Source: Pseudorhodoplanes sinuspersici (GTDB lineage Bacteria; Pseudomonadota; Alphaproteobacteria; Rhizobiales; Xanthobacteraceae). From it: a DNA stretch of 64,000 bases. Made by a program: the position numbers and the translations under genes. This document shows positions 1-8,159 of this stretch, piece by piece. Numbering within the stretch: position 1 is the first letter of the stretch; every line of letters begins with the position of its first letter. The notes below the pieces were generated by a model that ran no database searches, was not told where the DNA came from, and saw only the letters and a program-made list of their open reading frames with translations. The DNA is taken from positions 478,501 through 542,500 of the forward strand of contig NZ_CP021112.1 in the NCBI RefSeq assembly GCF_002119765.1, read 5' to 3'.

Positions 1-26
1 CGCAGGCCGCGCGCGAGTGCGGTCAT
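1..26 (-). CDS. trbC: TrbC, start only (truncated by window edge)
   Basis: An ATG at 26-24 overlaps the TGA stop of trbB (ATGA overlap), and the frame then stays open (MTALARGLR) to the window edge. In P-type transfer operons trbC, the pilin precursor, directly follows trbB. Identity is inferred from position and overlap only, since just eight complete codons are visible. Confidence 0.6.
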
Positions 27-1021
27 GGCTGGTCTCCGTTGGATGAAAGATGGCCGCCCGCCTCAGGCGGAAGGACGAGATAGTCGCCGCTCGCCGGATT
101 GAGCCCCGCGACGAAGGAAAGCTCAGCCAGGCGGCGCTGCGAGCCGCGGCCGGCGAGTACGGCGATGATGTCGATCGTCTCCGCGATCAGGGCGCGCGGA
201 ACGGTGATGACGGCTTCCTGGATGAGTTGCTCGAGACGGCGCAAGGCGCCGAGTGCCGTCCCGGCATGGATCGTGCCGATACCGCCCGGGTGCCCCGTGC
301 CCCAGGCTTTGAGAAGATCGAGGGCTTCAGCACCGCGCACCTCGCCAATCGGGATGCGGTCAGGGCGCAGGCGCAACGACGAGCGCACGAGATCTGAGAG
401 TGTGGCAACGCCATCCTTAGTGCGTAGCGCCACGAGATTGCGGGCCTGGCATTGCAGTTCACGCGTGTCCTCGATCAGAACGACGCGGTCGTCAGACTTG
501 GCGACTTCCGCGAGAAGCGCATTGGTCAGCGTGGTCTTGCCTGTCGAGGTTCCGCCGGCGACCAGGATGTTGCGCCGCTCGGCGACAGCCTTGCGCAGAA
601 TCTCCGCTTGCGCCGCCGTCATGATGCCGGCCGCGGCATAGTCGTCGAGCGTGAACACAGCGACCGCCGGCTTGCGGATCGAGAACGCCGCCGTGGACAC
701 GACCGGCGGCAGAAGTCCCTCGAACCTCTCCCCCGTTCCAGGCAACTCGGCGGAGACGCGTGGTGCGCCGGGGTGAACTTCGGCACCGACGTGATGCGCG
801 ACCAGCCGGATGATCCGCTCGCCGTCAGCCGGTAGCAGCGTCGCGCCGGTATCGGACAAACCCTCGGAGAGACGGTCGATCCAGAGCCGACCATCGGGGT
901 TCAGCATCACCTCGACGACAGCGGGATCTTCGAGGAAGGTGGTGATGTCCGGCCCGAGGGCGGTGCGCAGCATGCGGGCACCGCGCGTGACCGCTTCTGC
1001 CTTGGGAGTCGCGTTCCCCAT
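23..1021 (-). CDS. trbB: TrbB, VirB11-type conjugative transfer ATPase
   Basis: This 332-residue hexameric secretion ATPase energises pilus assembly and substrate transfer at the cytoplasmic face of the trb-type IV secretion system. The Walker A motif GGTSTGKT is at residues 156-163. It is followed by the Asp box (LIEDTREL) and a Walker B/His region (GEVRGAEALDLL, GHPGGIGTIHAG). Length is normal for TrbB. In related elements trbB sits immediately behind copG, but here 16.5 kb of copper-related cargo lies between them, so trbB must be served by another promoter or by transcription out of the cargo. Confidence 0.95.
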   Translation of the reverse strand: MGNATPKAEAVTRGARMLRTALGPDITTFLEDPAVVEVMLNPDGRLWIDRLSEGLSDTGATLLPADGERIIRLVAHHVGAEVHPGAPRVSAELPGTGERFEGLLPPVVSTAAFSIRKPAVAVFTLDDYAAAGIMTAAQAEILRKAVAERRNILVAGGTSTGKTTLTNALLAEVAKSDDRVVLIEDTRELQCQARNLVALRTKDGVATLSDLVRSSLRLRPDRIPIGEVRGAEALDLLKAWGTGHPGGIGTIHAGTALGALRRLEQLIQEAVITVPRALIAETIDIIAVLAGRGSQRRLAELSFVAGLNPASGDYLVLPPEAGGHLSSNGDQP

Positions 1022-1277
1022 GTTGCCCCCGGCGCTGCGTCGGCCTGTCGAGTCGGGCCGGACATCGGGGACGAATAGAAGAGGCAGGAAAGGGAGCTGC
1101 GCAACAAGAGTCCGATGGCAGTCGTAGAGAAGCGAAAAAATACAGGAGAACGGCGGAACTCGCAGTCACCCGGTGCTATCTGGCCTGCAAGCAAGTGCCG
1201 GCCAACTGGCCGCTGTCGTTTACTTCCAGATGAGGATTGCGGCGCCATAATAGGCAATCCGCCATTACACGTTCGTC

Positions 1278-1799
1278 ATGATGAGAAGTCTGTTTCCAGA
1301 GTCGAAGTTATACAGCGAGCTGCAGAAGCAGCTTCATTGGGGCGTTCTGGCCTTGTGCATCGTGCAGTTTCCGACTGCTTAGGTGATTCAACGAACTCAC
1401 GTCGATCACGCGCAGGGCTTAAATCCGCAGCCGTTTGACCTTCTGCTTCACCAAATCCATGCTCTCTGCGGTTGGACAATTCTGGGACTTGTGGGCATTA
1501 GAATCTTGCTGCGTTGTTTTTGGGGAGCACCGGTTTTGTTGGAGACAATGCCGCTGTGGCAGCGGAAGGCGGCAACCATCAACCATGCGTTTCTCTACGG
1601 AGTGTTGATTGCCTTGCCTGCTACAGGAACGGCGGCGATGTATGTTACGCAGGCTGCGGTTCCGTTTCACCGGGCACTCGTCTATTTCGGTGTTGCGCTG
1701 GTCGCAATTCATGTTGCGGCAGCAGTGGCGCACGGTGTTGCGGGGGCCGGAATCTTCAGGCGAATGTTGCCGAATTGGCTTGCACCCAGGGATGTCTAA
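1278..1799 (+). pseudogene. Cytochrome b561 with in-frame amber stop
   Basis: The frame from ATG 1278 reads MMRSLFPESKLYSELQKQLHW and continues through the first membrane helix. It is broken by TAG at 1380-1382, then runs open to 1799 with three more hydrophobic segments and the expected histidines (HQIHALCGW, INHAFLY, FHRALVYF, IHVAAAVAH). Together the two parts have the length of a di-haem cytochrome b561 (about 173 residues). The stop falls where such proteins usually carry a hydrophobic or Gln residue at the end of helix 1. A GTG directly after the stop could restart translation, but that product would lack helix 1 and its haem-ligand region. A neighbouring intact paralogue lies at 1865-2464. 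Confidence 0.75.
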
Positions 1800-1864
1800 T
1801 CGAATTCGGAGAGATCGGCGGGAAGGCTTGATTTTCTGGTTGAGTGCTAGATGCTGAGCGCCGA

Positions 1865-2464
1865 ATGTTGAAAGCTAGTCGACCGAACCAGGAACGCTGG
1901 AGCACGGAGATCATCGTGCTTCACTGGCTAACGGCTGTTTGCGTGATAGTTTTGGTTGTGGTCGGATGGGAACTTGGGGCTCATGCTGCGCATATTGGGC
2001 AGCGGACGATGCTATTGCAGTGGCACGCCTCACTCGGTGTCGCCTTGCTTGCGGTGCTGCTCGTCCGAATTCTCGTTCGTCTCGTCAGCAAACGCCCGTT
2101 GTCGTTCGGAGAGAGCCAGCTTCGTCACCGAAGTGCACTAGCTGTTCAGGTGGCGCTTTACCTTGCGATGATAGCGCTTGTCTTCACAGGTGTTGTCGCC
2201 GCTGCGCCACGGCCGTTCGGGCCCGCAGTCCATCTATTTGGTATTTGGCCGTTGCCCCGAATCTCGGGTCTTCCGCTGATAGTGATGCAGAATATCCGCA
2301 GCATCCACGCAGCATTGGTTTGGTTTATGATCGGACTCGTTGGAATGCACGTTATGGCGGCAGTCTATGGCACATTCGTTAGAGGAGACTGGACGCTCCT
2401 TCGCATGGTCCCATGGGGTCGGAGGCCCAGAAAGAAATCTTTAGAAATTGAGGGCGACGGCTGA
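1865..2464 (+). CDS. Cytochrome b561 family membrane protein
   Basis: A protein of about 199 residues with four hydrophobic segments. Histidines sit where the family binds two b haems: VLHWLTAV in helix 1, QWHASLG in helix 2, IRSIHAALVW and VGMHVMAAV near the C-terminus. It would shuttle electrons across or within the inner membrane between quinol and periplasmic partners. An alternative GTG start at 1844 adds seven residues. It follows an interrupted copy of the same family and precedes a promoter for a multicopper oxidase operon. Base composition is less G+C rich than the transfer genes, as in much of this cargo. Confidence 0.85.
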   Translation: MLKASRPNQERWSTEIIVLHWLTAVCVIVLVVVGWELGAHAAHIGQRTMLLQWHASLGVALLAVLLVRILVRLVSKRPLSFGESQLRHRSALAVQVALYLAMIALVFTGVVAAAPRPFGPAVHLFGIWPLPRISGLPLIVMQNIRSIHAALVWFMIGLVGMHVMAAVYGTFVRGDWTLLRMVPWGRRPRKKSLEIEGDG

Positions 2465-2610
2465 GGACGACAGCACAGACGATCTCCAATGAGCTGCGCC
2501 CCCTATCGATTCAGTTGGACGTCGGGGCCGGCGGCGAGGACTTAACTTGAGCCCCGCACCGTGATTCGTAGGACCAGCCACTTGTCGAGCCGGCCCTGCC
2601 GTCCTATTTT

Positions 2611-2660
2611 TTGATCCAAGTCAATACCGGAACATGCAATGCTGCCCTATATTAGCAACT
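2611..2660 (+). promoter_or_regulatory. FNR/FixK-type box with -10 element (class II promoter)
   Basis: TTGATCCAAGTCAA at 2611-2624 matches the TTGAT-N4-ATCAA consensus with one mismatch. Its centre (2617.5) is about 33 bp before the centre of a TATATT -10 element at 2648-2653. That puts a start site near 2660 with the box at about -42, the spacing of class II FNR/FixK-activated promoters. It would drive the small secreted protein and the multicopper oxidase operon. The stretch 2465-2610 shows nothing else. Confidence 0.6.
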
Positions 2661-2729
2661 AAGTGATTGCAAAGGTGATTTGTGCAGCACGGAGGAGCAT
2701 GGAAGCGCAGATGCGGCCCGCGTCACGTG

Positions 2730-3083
2730 ATGGTGGGTGCACGGCGCTATTTTGTACTGATTCTGGTTTTTGCCTTTGCGTTATCCGGACTCCTTCATGT
2801 GGGCGGCAATGAGCATGCCTTCGCGTCGGCACATTTACATGAGCAAACCTCAATCAGCCATGACGCTGGCGGTGAACCCTGCGATCCTGTGCACGACGGA
2901 AAATCAAGCGGTGTTAATGATTGTAGCGTGACAAGCGTGTGCTCGCTGTGCGCGCCGATGGAATCCTCCGCCGCTTTGGCCCTGTCGAATGCCAAGCCTG
3001 CGGAAATCGAACCGATTTCTGGTCATTTCGGCAATATCCGTTCTCAACAGTTCCGCCCTCCGAGGCTCTTCCCGAACGTCTGA
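2730..3083 (+). CDS. Small secreted Cys/His protein ahead of multicopper oxidase
   Basis: About 117 residues with an N-terminal hydrophobic signal segment (YFVLILVFAFALSGLLHVGG). A His-rich stretch (EHAFASAHLHEQ) follows, then a Cys cluster (CSVTSVCSLCAPM) and a terminal FRPPRLFPNV. Two other proteins of this window (11399-11803 and 14141-14527) share the layout: signal, His/acidic spacer, Cys cluster and an R-P-P segment near the C-terminus. A periplasmic metal-binding or sensing role is inferred. GTG 2682 with AAGGTG upstream is an alternative start. A strong GGAGGAG before ATG 2699 belongs to a different, 37-codon frame. Confidence 0.7.
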   Translation: MVGARRYFVLILVFAFALSGLLHVGGNEHAFASAHLHEQTSISHDAGGEPCDPVHDGKSSGVNDCSVTSVCSLCAPMESSAALALSNAKPAEIEPISGHFGNIRSQQFRPPRLFPNV

Positions 3084-3085
3084 GT

Positions 3086-3109
3086 CGACGCACCTTTCTC
3101 GGTGCGTCG
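3086..3109 (+). promoter_or_regulatory. Intercistronic stem-loop
   Basis: CGACGCACC and GGTGCGTCG pair perfectly over 9 bp around the loop TTTCTC, directly after the stop of the small secreted protein and before the oxidase. No T-run follows, so it is more likely an mRNA processing or stability element than a full terminator. Confidence 0.5.
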
Positions 3110-3170
3110 AGCTAGTCCGATCGGCCCTTCGGGGTCGGCCTGATCTGTCACGTTCGAGAGAGCTTTCGTC

Positions 3171-4640
3171 ATGCAACATCTATCACGTCGCCAGTTTCTG
3201 GCATCCACCGCTGCTGCGGGCGTCATTGGCGCAACTCCGTCTCTGTTGATCCCCACAAGCACGGCCCAGGCAAACCCGGCCACGACGATCCGCGTCGACA
3301 CGCGGGTCATCGAAGTGAACGGGCGCCCAGCCACCGTTTTCGGCCTAACGCAGCTGGACGGTACACACGGCTTCATCACGAGGGCGGGCGAGCAATTCCG
3401 AGTCAAACTCGAGAACCGGCTCAACGAAGAGACCCTGATCCATTGGCACGGTCTTACTCCGCCCTGGCAACAAGACGGGGTGCCAAACCTGTCACAGCCT
3501 CCGCTCGGCTCTGGCGGCACCTATGACTACGACTTCCCGCTGGCGCGACCGGGAACGAACTGGATGCATTCGCACCATGGCCTTCAGGAGCAGCGCCTGA
3601 TGGCTGCGCTGCTGATCGTCCGCGATCCGGCCGAGGCCAATGCGGACGTTCAGGAAGTTATTGTGCTGCTCCACGACTTCACCTTCCGGAACCCTGACGA
3701 GATTCTGACCGAGCTTCGGGGCGGCGGGCACGGCGCCGCAGGTCGAGACACGGCCCAAGGAGGTGCTGGCCGTGGCGGGATGGACCATAGTGCGATGGGA
3801 CACGGCGCGACCGCGACACCCGGTGCCAGCGCCGTTCATCTGAACGACGTCGATTACGACGCCTTCCTTGCGAACGATCGGACTCTCGATGACCCGAACG
3901 TATTCCACGTTGAGCGTGGCGGGCGGGTACGCCTGCGCCTAATAAACGGGGCGACTGCGACCAACTTTTGGCTCGACTTGGACAGGCTGGAAGGCCGACT
4001 CGTTGCGGTCGATGGCATGCCCGTCGAGCCGCTTATCTCTCGGCGCTTTGAGTTCGCGAGCGGCCAGCGGCTCGACATTGTCCTGGATATCCCTCGCAGC
4101 GTCGGCGCTTGGCCGATCTTTGCCGTGCGCGAAGGCGAGCGGAAGCGCACCGGATTCATCCTTGCCACAAAGGACGGTTCGATCAGCAAGATTCCTGCCG
4201 AGGCCAGCGAGCCCGTCGCTCCGGTCGGCCTCGCCCTAGAAGGGCGTCTCAGAGCGTTGCGGCCTCTGGCGAATCGTCCGGTCAACCGGAGGCATACGGT
4301 CACCATCACCGAGGCTCCGGGCTACGTCTGGATGCTCAACGGCGCAGTGCATGGCGCGCACGCACCGCTGGAGGTCCGGGAGGGTGAGCGCGTCGAGGTA
4401 ACCTTTGTCGACCAGACGACGATGGCGCATCCCATGCACCTGCACGGACACCACTTCCAGGTCGTGGCCATCGACGGCAAACGACTGAGCGGCGCTTTGC
4501 GGGATACGGTCTTAGTTCCTGCGCGCGGCCGCGTGACAGTCGCCTTCGATGCGACCAATCCCGGCAAGTGGGCGCTGCATTGTCACCATTTGTATCACAT
4601 GGCGGCCGGCATGATGACGACCGTCGAGTATGCGGCCTGA
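3171..4640 (+). CDS. CopA-type multicopper oxidase, Tat-exported
   Basis: A 489-residue periplasmic oxidase with a twin-arginine signal (SRRQFLAS, cleavage near residue 34). The four copper-site motifs are HWHG (91-94), HSHHG (133-137), HPMHLHGHHF near 420, and HCHHLYHMAAGM (470-481), where C471 and M481 would be the type 1 ligands. A Met/His/Gly-rich insertion lies near residue 200 (GGMDHSAMGHG). The family oxidises Cu(I) or organic substrates with reduction of O2 to water. The gene follows the small secreted protein and precedes a YVTN protein by 18 bp, in one operon. CopA of the Cop/Pco systems is the nearest named family; the substrate is not shown by the sequence. Confidence 0.92.
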   Translation: MQHLSRRQFLASTAAAGVIGATPSLLIPTSTAQANPATTIRVDTRVIEVNGRPATVFGLTQLDGTHGFITRAGEQFRVKLENRLNEETLIHWHGLTPPWQQDGVPNLSQPPLGSGGTYDYDFPLARPGTNWMHSHHGLQEQRLMAALLIVRDPAEANADVQEVIVLLHDFTFRNPDEILTELRGGGHGAAGRDTAQGGAGRGGMDHSAMGHGATATPGASAVHLNDVDYDAFLANDRTLDDPNVFHVERGGRVRLRLINGATATNFWLDLDRLEGRLVAVDGMPVEPLISRRFEFASGQRLDIVLDIPRSVGAWPIFAVREGERKRTGFILATKDGSISKIPAEASEPVAPVGLALEGRLRALRPLANRPVNRRHTVTITEAPGYVWMLNGAVHGAHAPLEVREGERVEVTFVDQTTMAHPMHLHGHHFQVVAIDGKRLSGALRDTVLVPARGRVTVAFDATNPGKWALHCHHLYHMAAGMMTTVEYAA

Positions 4641-4658
4641 GCAACGCTGGAGGCAGAA

Positions 4659-5780
4659 ATGACCAACACGCACATTGCACATTATCCCCGCATCTCGCGG
4701 CGAGCACTTTCCCTGGTTGCCAGCGAGGCAAGACACTTCGTGTTCTTGGCGTTGGCCACTGCAATTACGATGATAGTTGCCGTAGCGGTTTCCCAGGCGC
4801 AGCCACAACCAGCCGTCAACGCAAGCGGCGTCGTGTACACCGCGGACGAGCACGGCATTTCCGTCAGCGTGATCGATTTAGCGTCTGGACGAGTCAATAC
4901 GGTTTCCATTCCGATCTCGCCCCACAACGTTCAGGTTACCAAAGACGGAAAGCGACTTCTCGCCGTTGGTGATCCAGCCGCAGACGCTCACGGACATGGC
5001 GCAAGCCAAGGTGCTAAGAAAGGCAAGGGTCGGCTGCTGATCTTCGATACGGCAGCCGTTGCCAAAGGGCCTGTCGCAGAAATCGCCGTGGGCGCCCATC
5101 CGGCCCACGTCGTTACGGATCCACAAGGCCGACGCGCCTTCGTCACGAACGCCGGCGACGACACCGTGAGCGTGGTGGATCTCAATAAGCTAACCGTCAT
5201 TAAGGCGGTCAGAACCGGACGCTACCCGCACGGGCTTCGTATGAGCCCAGATGGTCGGGAGGTCTACGTCGCCAACGTCCAAGACGGTAGCCTGTCGGTC
5301 ATAAGCACCGAATCTCTCACCGAACTGGCGCGGATTCTGGTGGGCAAGACACCGGTGCAGGTTGGGTTCACGCCGAACGGCGGTCACGTCTATGTGTCCC
5401 TACGCGACGAGAATCGCGTGGCCGCAGTCGATACCACGAAGCGAACGAGGATCGGCGTGATCGAGGTTGGCCGCAATCCGATCCAGGTCCATGCCACACC
5501 GGACGGACGTTTTGTCTACGTCGCCAATCAAGGCACGGACGCCGAACCCGCCGACACCGTCTCGGTGATCGAAGTCAGCACCGGCAGCGTCATCGACACC
5601 ATCCGAACCGGCAAGGGAGCACATGGGGTCAGCGTAAGCGACGACGGCGGCTCTGTCTTCGTCAGCAATATCGTCGACGGCACGGTTTCCGTTATCGACA
5701 CGGCGACACGAAAGGTCGTGTCAACCTTTGCCGTTGGTCGAGGCCCCAACGGTATCACATATGGACCGCAAAATATGTGA
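4659..5780 (+). CDS. YVTN-family beta-propeller protein
   Basis: A 373-residue exported protein with a hydrophobic segment at residues 29-48 (signal or anchor). Seven or so repeats of about 42 residues follow, each carrying signatures such as VFVTNAGDDTVSVVDL, VYVANVQDGSLSVIS and VFVSNIVDGTVSVID. YVTN propellers act as periplasmic scaffolds or oxidoreductase partners. A His-containing insert (DAHGHGASQGAKKGKG) interrupts the second repeat. GGAGG lies 5 nt before the ATG. It is co-transcribed with the upstream oxidase, so a role in presenting metal or electrons to it is plausible but inferred. Confidence 0.88.
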   Translation: MTNTHIAHYPRISRRALSLVASEARHFVFLALATAITMIVAVAVSQAQPQPAVNASGVVYTADEHGISVSVIDLASGRVNTVSIPISPHNVQVTKDGKRLLAVGDPAADAHGHGASQGAKKGKGRLLIFDTAAVAKGPVAEIAVGAHPAHVVTDPQGRRAFVTNAGDDTVSVVDLNKLTVIKAVRTGRYPHGLRMSPDGREVYVANVQDGSLSVISTESLTELARILVGKTPVQVGFTPNGGHVYVSLRDENRVAAVDTTKRTRIGVIEVGRNPIQVHATPDGRFVYVANQGTDAEPADTVSVIEVSTGSVIDTIRTGKGAHGVSVSDDGGSVFVSNIVDGTVSVIDTATRKVVSTFAVGRGPNGITYGPQNM

Positions 5781-5821
5781 TCCGCATTGTAAGAAGAGAA
5801 GCGACGACGAGGAGGACAGAA

Positions 5822-6070
5822 ATGCCAACGAGCAAAACGTACCGTCCAAATAATTCAAAAGAGATTGAGAGGCGAGCTCCGCTGCTAGATCGCATCCTCT
5901 GGCTTTGTGTAGCCGCCGGGTTGCTCGCGGGATCGGTCGTGCTCTGGCTCTTCGGATTTACACTTTGGGCTGCAGCCGCTCTGGTCTTATTGCTCGTCTG
6001 CCCCCTCGTCATCGCGTGGATTCTCAGAATCGAGCGACAGCAGAACCCGACCCACAAGAACACGTCATAA
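5822..6070 (+). CDS. Small two-helix membrane protein
   Basis: 82 residues, with a strong ribosome site (GAGGAGG) just before the ATG. There are two adjacent hydrophobic segments (residues 28-45 and 47-67) and a charged C-terminal tail (RIERQQNPTHKNTS). No family is recognised. It is the last gene of the plus-strand oxidase operon and may anchor or assist it. It ends 78 bp from the convergent LysR gene. Confidence 0.6.
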   Translation: MPTSKTYRPNNSKEIERRAPLLDRILWLCVAAGLLAGSVVLWLFGFTLWAAAALVLLLVCPLVIAWILRIERQQNPTHKNTS

Positions 6071-6148
6071 GCGGGATGCTAGATAGTATCCTTGTCAGTG
6101 ATCGTGATCGCTCGGGTACGGGAAATACGCTGGTCTTGATTGCTAGAT

Positions 6149-7114
6149 TTATGTCACTTCTTTTGACGTTGTAGCGGCGCCATTGGTCACAGTCATGCTT
6201 GGACGACATGACGGAATATGGGGCACGGCTGGATGGGCTTCCAGCCACGCCCGGAATTGCTTGAGGATGGGGTTGTCATTGTTACGGCGCCAGTAGGCGA
6301 CGAACCCGAGTCGGGTCGGCCCATTGCCGTCGCGCACTTCGCGGAAGACGACGCCCGGCCACGGTGGAAGGCAAGAGGATTCGCAGGCTAGCGTGATGCC
6401 CCGCTGACCGTCGACCGCGATGATCGTCGCGGTGTGGTGCGCCTTGACATGCTTGATGAACGGCCGATCTCCGGGCGCCGTCAGCTTGCTGAGCAAGACG
6501 TCTTTGATCTCCGGTCCCGGGTCGCGTTGGCTCATTACGAAGCGCTCGTTCTTCAGGTCAGTCCAATAGACGAAGTCGCGCTCGGTGAGTGGATGCGTCT
6601 TGGGTAATGCGACCATGATCCGTTCGGACCAAAGGCTAATGTGGGCGTAGTCGCGATAGGCGGGTTCGCCCAGGACGAGCGCGATGTCGATGGCTCCCCG
6701 ATCGAGGAGCGGAATGAGCGTAATCCGGTCATCTTCGATCACATCTAGATCGACCTGCGGGTGGTGTTGGGCGAAGCTGAAGATCGTATCGCGCAGGGGA
6801 CCCGCCAACGCGGTGTAGAAGCCGATCTGGAGCCGGCCCGCCCTTCCAGCCTTTGTGGCCTTCGCATAATTTTCCATGCTGTCGAGGTCCGCCAGCACGC
6901 GCTTCGCCACGACAAGAAAGTCCTCACCATTGGCCGTAAGCTGGGCGCCGCCAGTGGTGCGCTCAAACAGCAACATTCCAAGGCGTTCCTCAAGTTCGCG
7001 GATACGCTTGCTCAAGGTCGGCTGTGTGACGTTGAGTGCGGCCGCGGCGCGCCGAAAGCTGCGATGCTCGGCAGCCGCGGTTACGTAGCGCAAGTGAGGA
7101 ACCTCGACGCACAT
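6149..7114 (-). CDS. LysR-family transcriptional regulator
   Basis: 321 residues. The winged helix-turn-helix is at residues 5-65 (FRRAAAALNVTQPTLSKRIRELEERLG), followed by a periplasmic-binding-like effector domain (from about residue 90). It is on the minus strand behind the CusF gene and convergent with the plus-strand oxidase operon. It may control one of the two neighbouring copper operons, although a LysR gene that is not divergent from its target is less typical. The ligand cannot be told from the sequence. Confidence 0.9.
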   Translation of the reverse strand: MCVEVPHLRYVTAAAEHRSFRRAAAALNVTQPTLSKRIRELEERLGMLLFERTTGGAQLTANGEDFLVVAKRVLADLDSMENYAKATKAGRAGRLQIGFYTALAGPLRDTIFSFAQHHPQVDLDVIEDDRITLIPLLDRGAIDIALVLGEPAYRDYAHISLWSERIMVALPKTHPLTERDFVYWTDLKNERFVMSQRDPGPEIKDVLLSKLTAPGDRPFIKHVKAHHTATIIAVDGQRGITLACESSCLPPWPGVVFREVRDGNGPTRLGFVAYWRRNNDNPILKQFRAWLEAHPAVPHIPSCRPSMTVTNGAATTSKEVT

Positions 7115-7134
7115 AGTTCTACCACTGCTTCTGA

Positions 7135-7174
7135 TCGGAGAAAGTGACGGGTTGTTTTCCGTGCCGTTCTCCGA
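7135..7174. promoter_or_regulatory. Inverted repeat upstream of the LysR gene
   Basis: TCGGAGAA and TTCTCCGA form 8-bp perfect arms around a 24-nt interior that itself contains ACGG/CCGT. CCTTTTT follows on the plus strand, but no plus-strand gene needs termination here. Lying 21 bp before the LysR start, it could be an autoregulatory site or part of the leader. Between it and the CusF gene (7175-7346) nothing else is apparent. Confidence 0.35.
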
Positions 7175-7346
7175 CCTTTTTCGGTTCTCCCCCCAAGATG
7201 TTCGTATTCAACTCTTACCGCGAGCTACGAGCGCCTTGCTCCGCGTCCGCGTGACCGTCGAGTGTCTGTGTCATGAATTTGGAAAACGACGATCGCTTTT
7301 GCTGCTCCAACCCATGGTGACAGATGCACTGGTCACATCGCAGGAG

Positions 7347-7649
7347 CTATTTTGTCCTCTCGATGTGAGTCAATGTGATCCGACCATCCACACGCTCGGC
7401 ACGGAACTTGACCTTATCGCCGACCTTAACCGCGTTCAGCATGGCCTTGTCCTTGACACGAAACAGCATCGTCATTGCGTCCATATCTAGGGACTTGATT
7501 GGGCCATGTCTGAGCGTGATCCTTTCAGTGGGCACGTCGATCTTCGTAACCTGCCCTTCTGTAAGGTCGTGTTGGCTTGCAATTGCCGGAGCGAGCGCCG
7601 GCGCGACCAGCATGAATGTGGCGGCGGCAGCGATGAGATTTTTCCGCAT
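7347..7649 (-). CDS. cusF: CusF-like periplasmic copper-binding protein
   Basis: 100 residues with a signal peptide (cut near residue 25) and a small OB-fold-like core. The metal-site layout matches CusF: H48, then M59 and M61 in the AMTM motif. Position 56, which corresponds to the Trp that makes the cation-pi contact in E. coli CusF, is Met here. The family passes Cu(I) to efflux pumps or oxidases. The gene is last in a minus-strand run (small secreted protein, lipoprotein, TolC, oxidase, cupredoxin, CusF). No RND pump is present in the window. Confidence 0.88.
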   Translation of the reverse strand: MRKNLIAAAATFMLVAPALAPAIASQHDLTEGQVTKIDVPTERITLRHGPIKSLDMDAMTMLFRVKDKAMLNAVKVGDKVKFRAERVDGRITLTHIERTK

Positions 7650-7668
7650 GAATCTACTCCTTGAGAGT

Positions 7669-8145
7669 TCACTTCACGACTATGGTTCCGGTCATTCCAG
7701 CTTCACGGTGGCCCGGAATTAAGCAGCCGTATTCGAAAGTACCTGCCTTGGTGAATCGCCAGATGATTTCGCCTTTCTTCTTGGGCATGACCCGTCTAGC
7801 GTTCGGATCATCGTGCTCCATGTCGGGGTTCTTTTTCATCTCCTCAGCGTGTTTGATATTTTCCTCCGTCGTTGCAAGCACAAATTCGTGCTCGAGCTCG
7901 CCGTTGTTCGTAAGTACGAATCGAACCTGCTCTCCTCGTGGAATTTCAAGCCGCGAGGGGGCAAACAGCATCTTCCCATCGCCCTCGCGCATGGTAACCA
8001 TGATGGTTCGCGATGTTCGCTTGGGATTGCCGGGCTCTCCGGCTGAGAACTCCGCATGGGCATGGCCTGGATCGGCGACAGCTGGACCGCTAACGAGAAG
8101 CAGGCTCACGATGCCGAACATAAGCGGGGTCGTCATGAATTTCAT
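7669..8145 (-). CDS. copI: Cupredoxin, CopI-like
   Basis: 158 residues with a signal peptide (cut near ADPGHAHA), a His-rich mature start and a single cupredoxin fold. Type 1 copper ligands are recognisable as the His in ELEHEF and the C, H and M of YGCLIPGHREAGM. Met/His-rich inserts (KNPDMEHDD) are usual for copper-tolerance cupredoxins. It would bind or carry copper in the periplasm for the adjacent oxidase. It lies 14 bp after that oxidase gene and 19 bp before cusF. Confidence 0.85.
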   Translation of the reverse strand: MKFMTTPLMFGIVSLLLVSGPAVADPGHAHAEFSAGEPGNPKRTSRTIMVTMREGDGKMLFAPSRLEIPRGEQVRFVLTNNGELEHEFVLATTEENIKHAEEMKKNPDMEHDDPNARRVMPKKKGEIIWRFTKAGTFEYGCLIPGHREAGMTGTIVVK

Positions 8146-8159
8146 CTGGGGCTCTCCGT

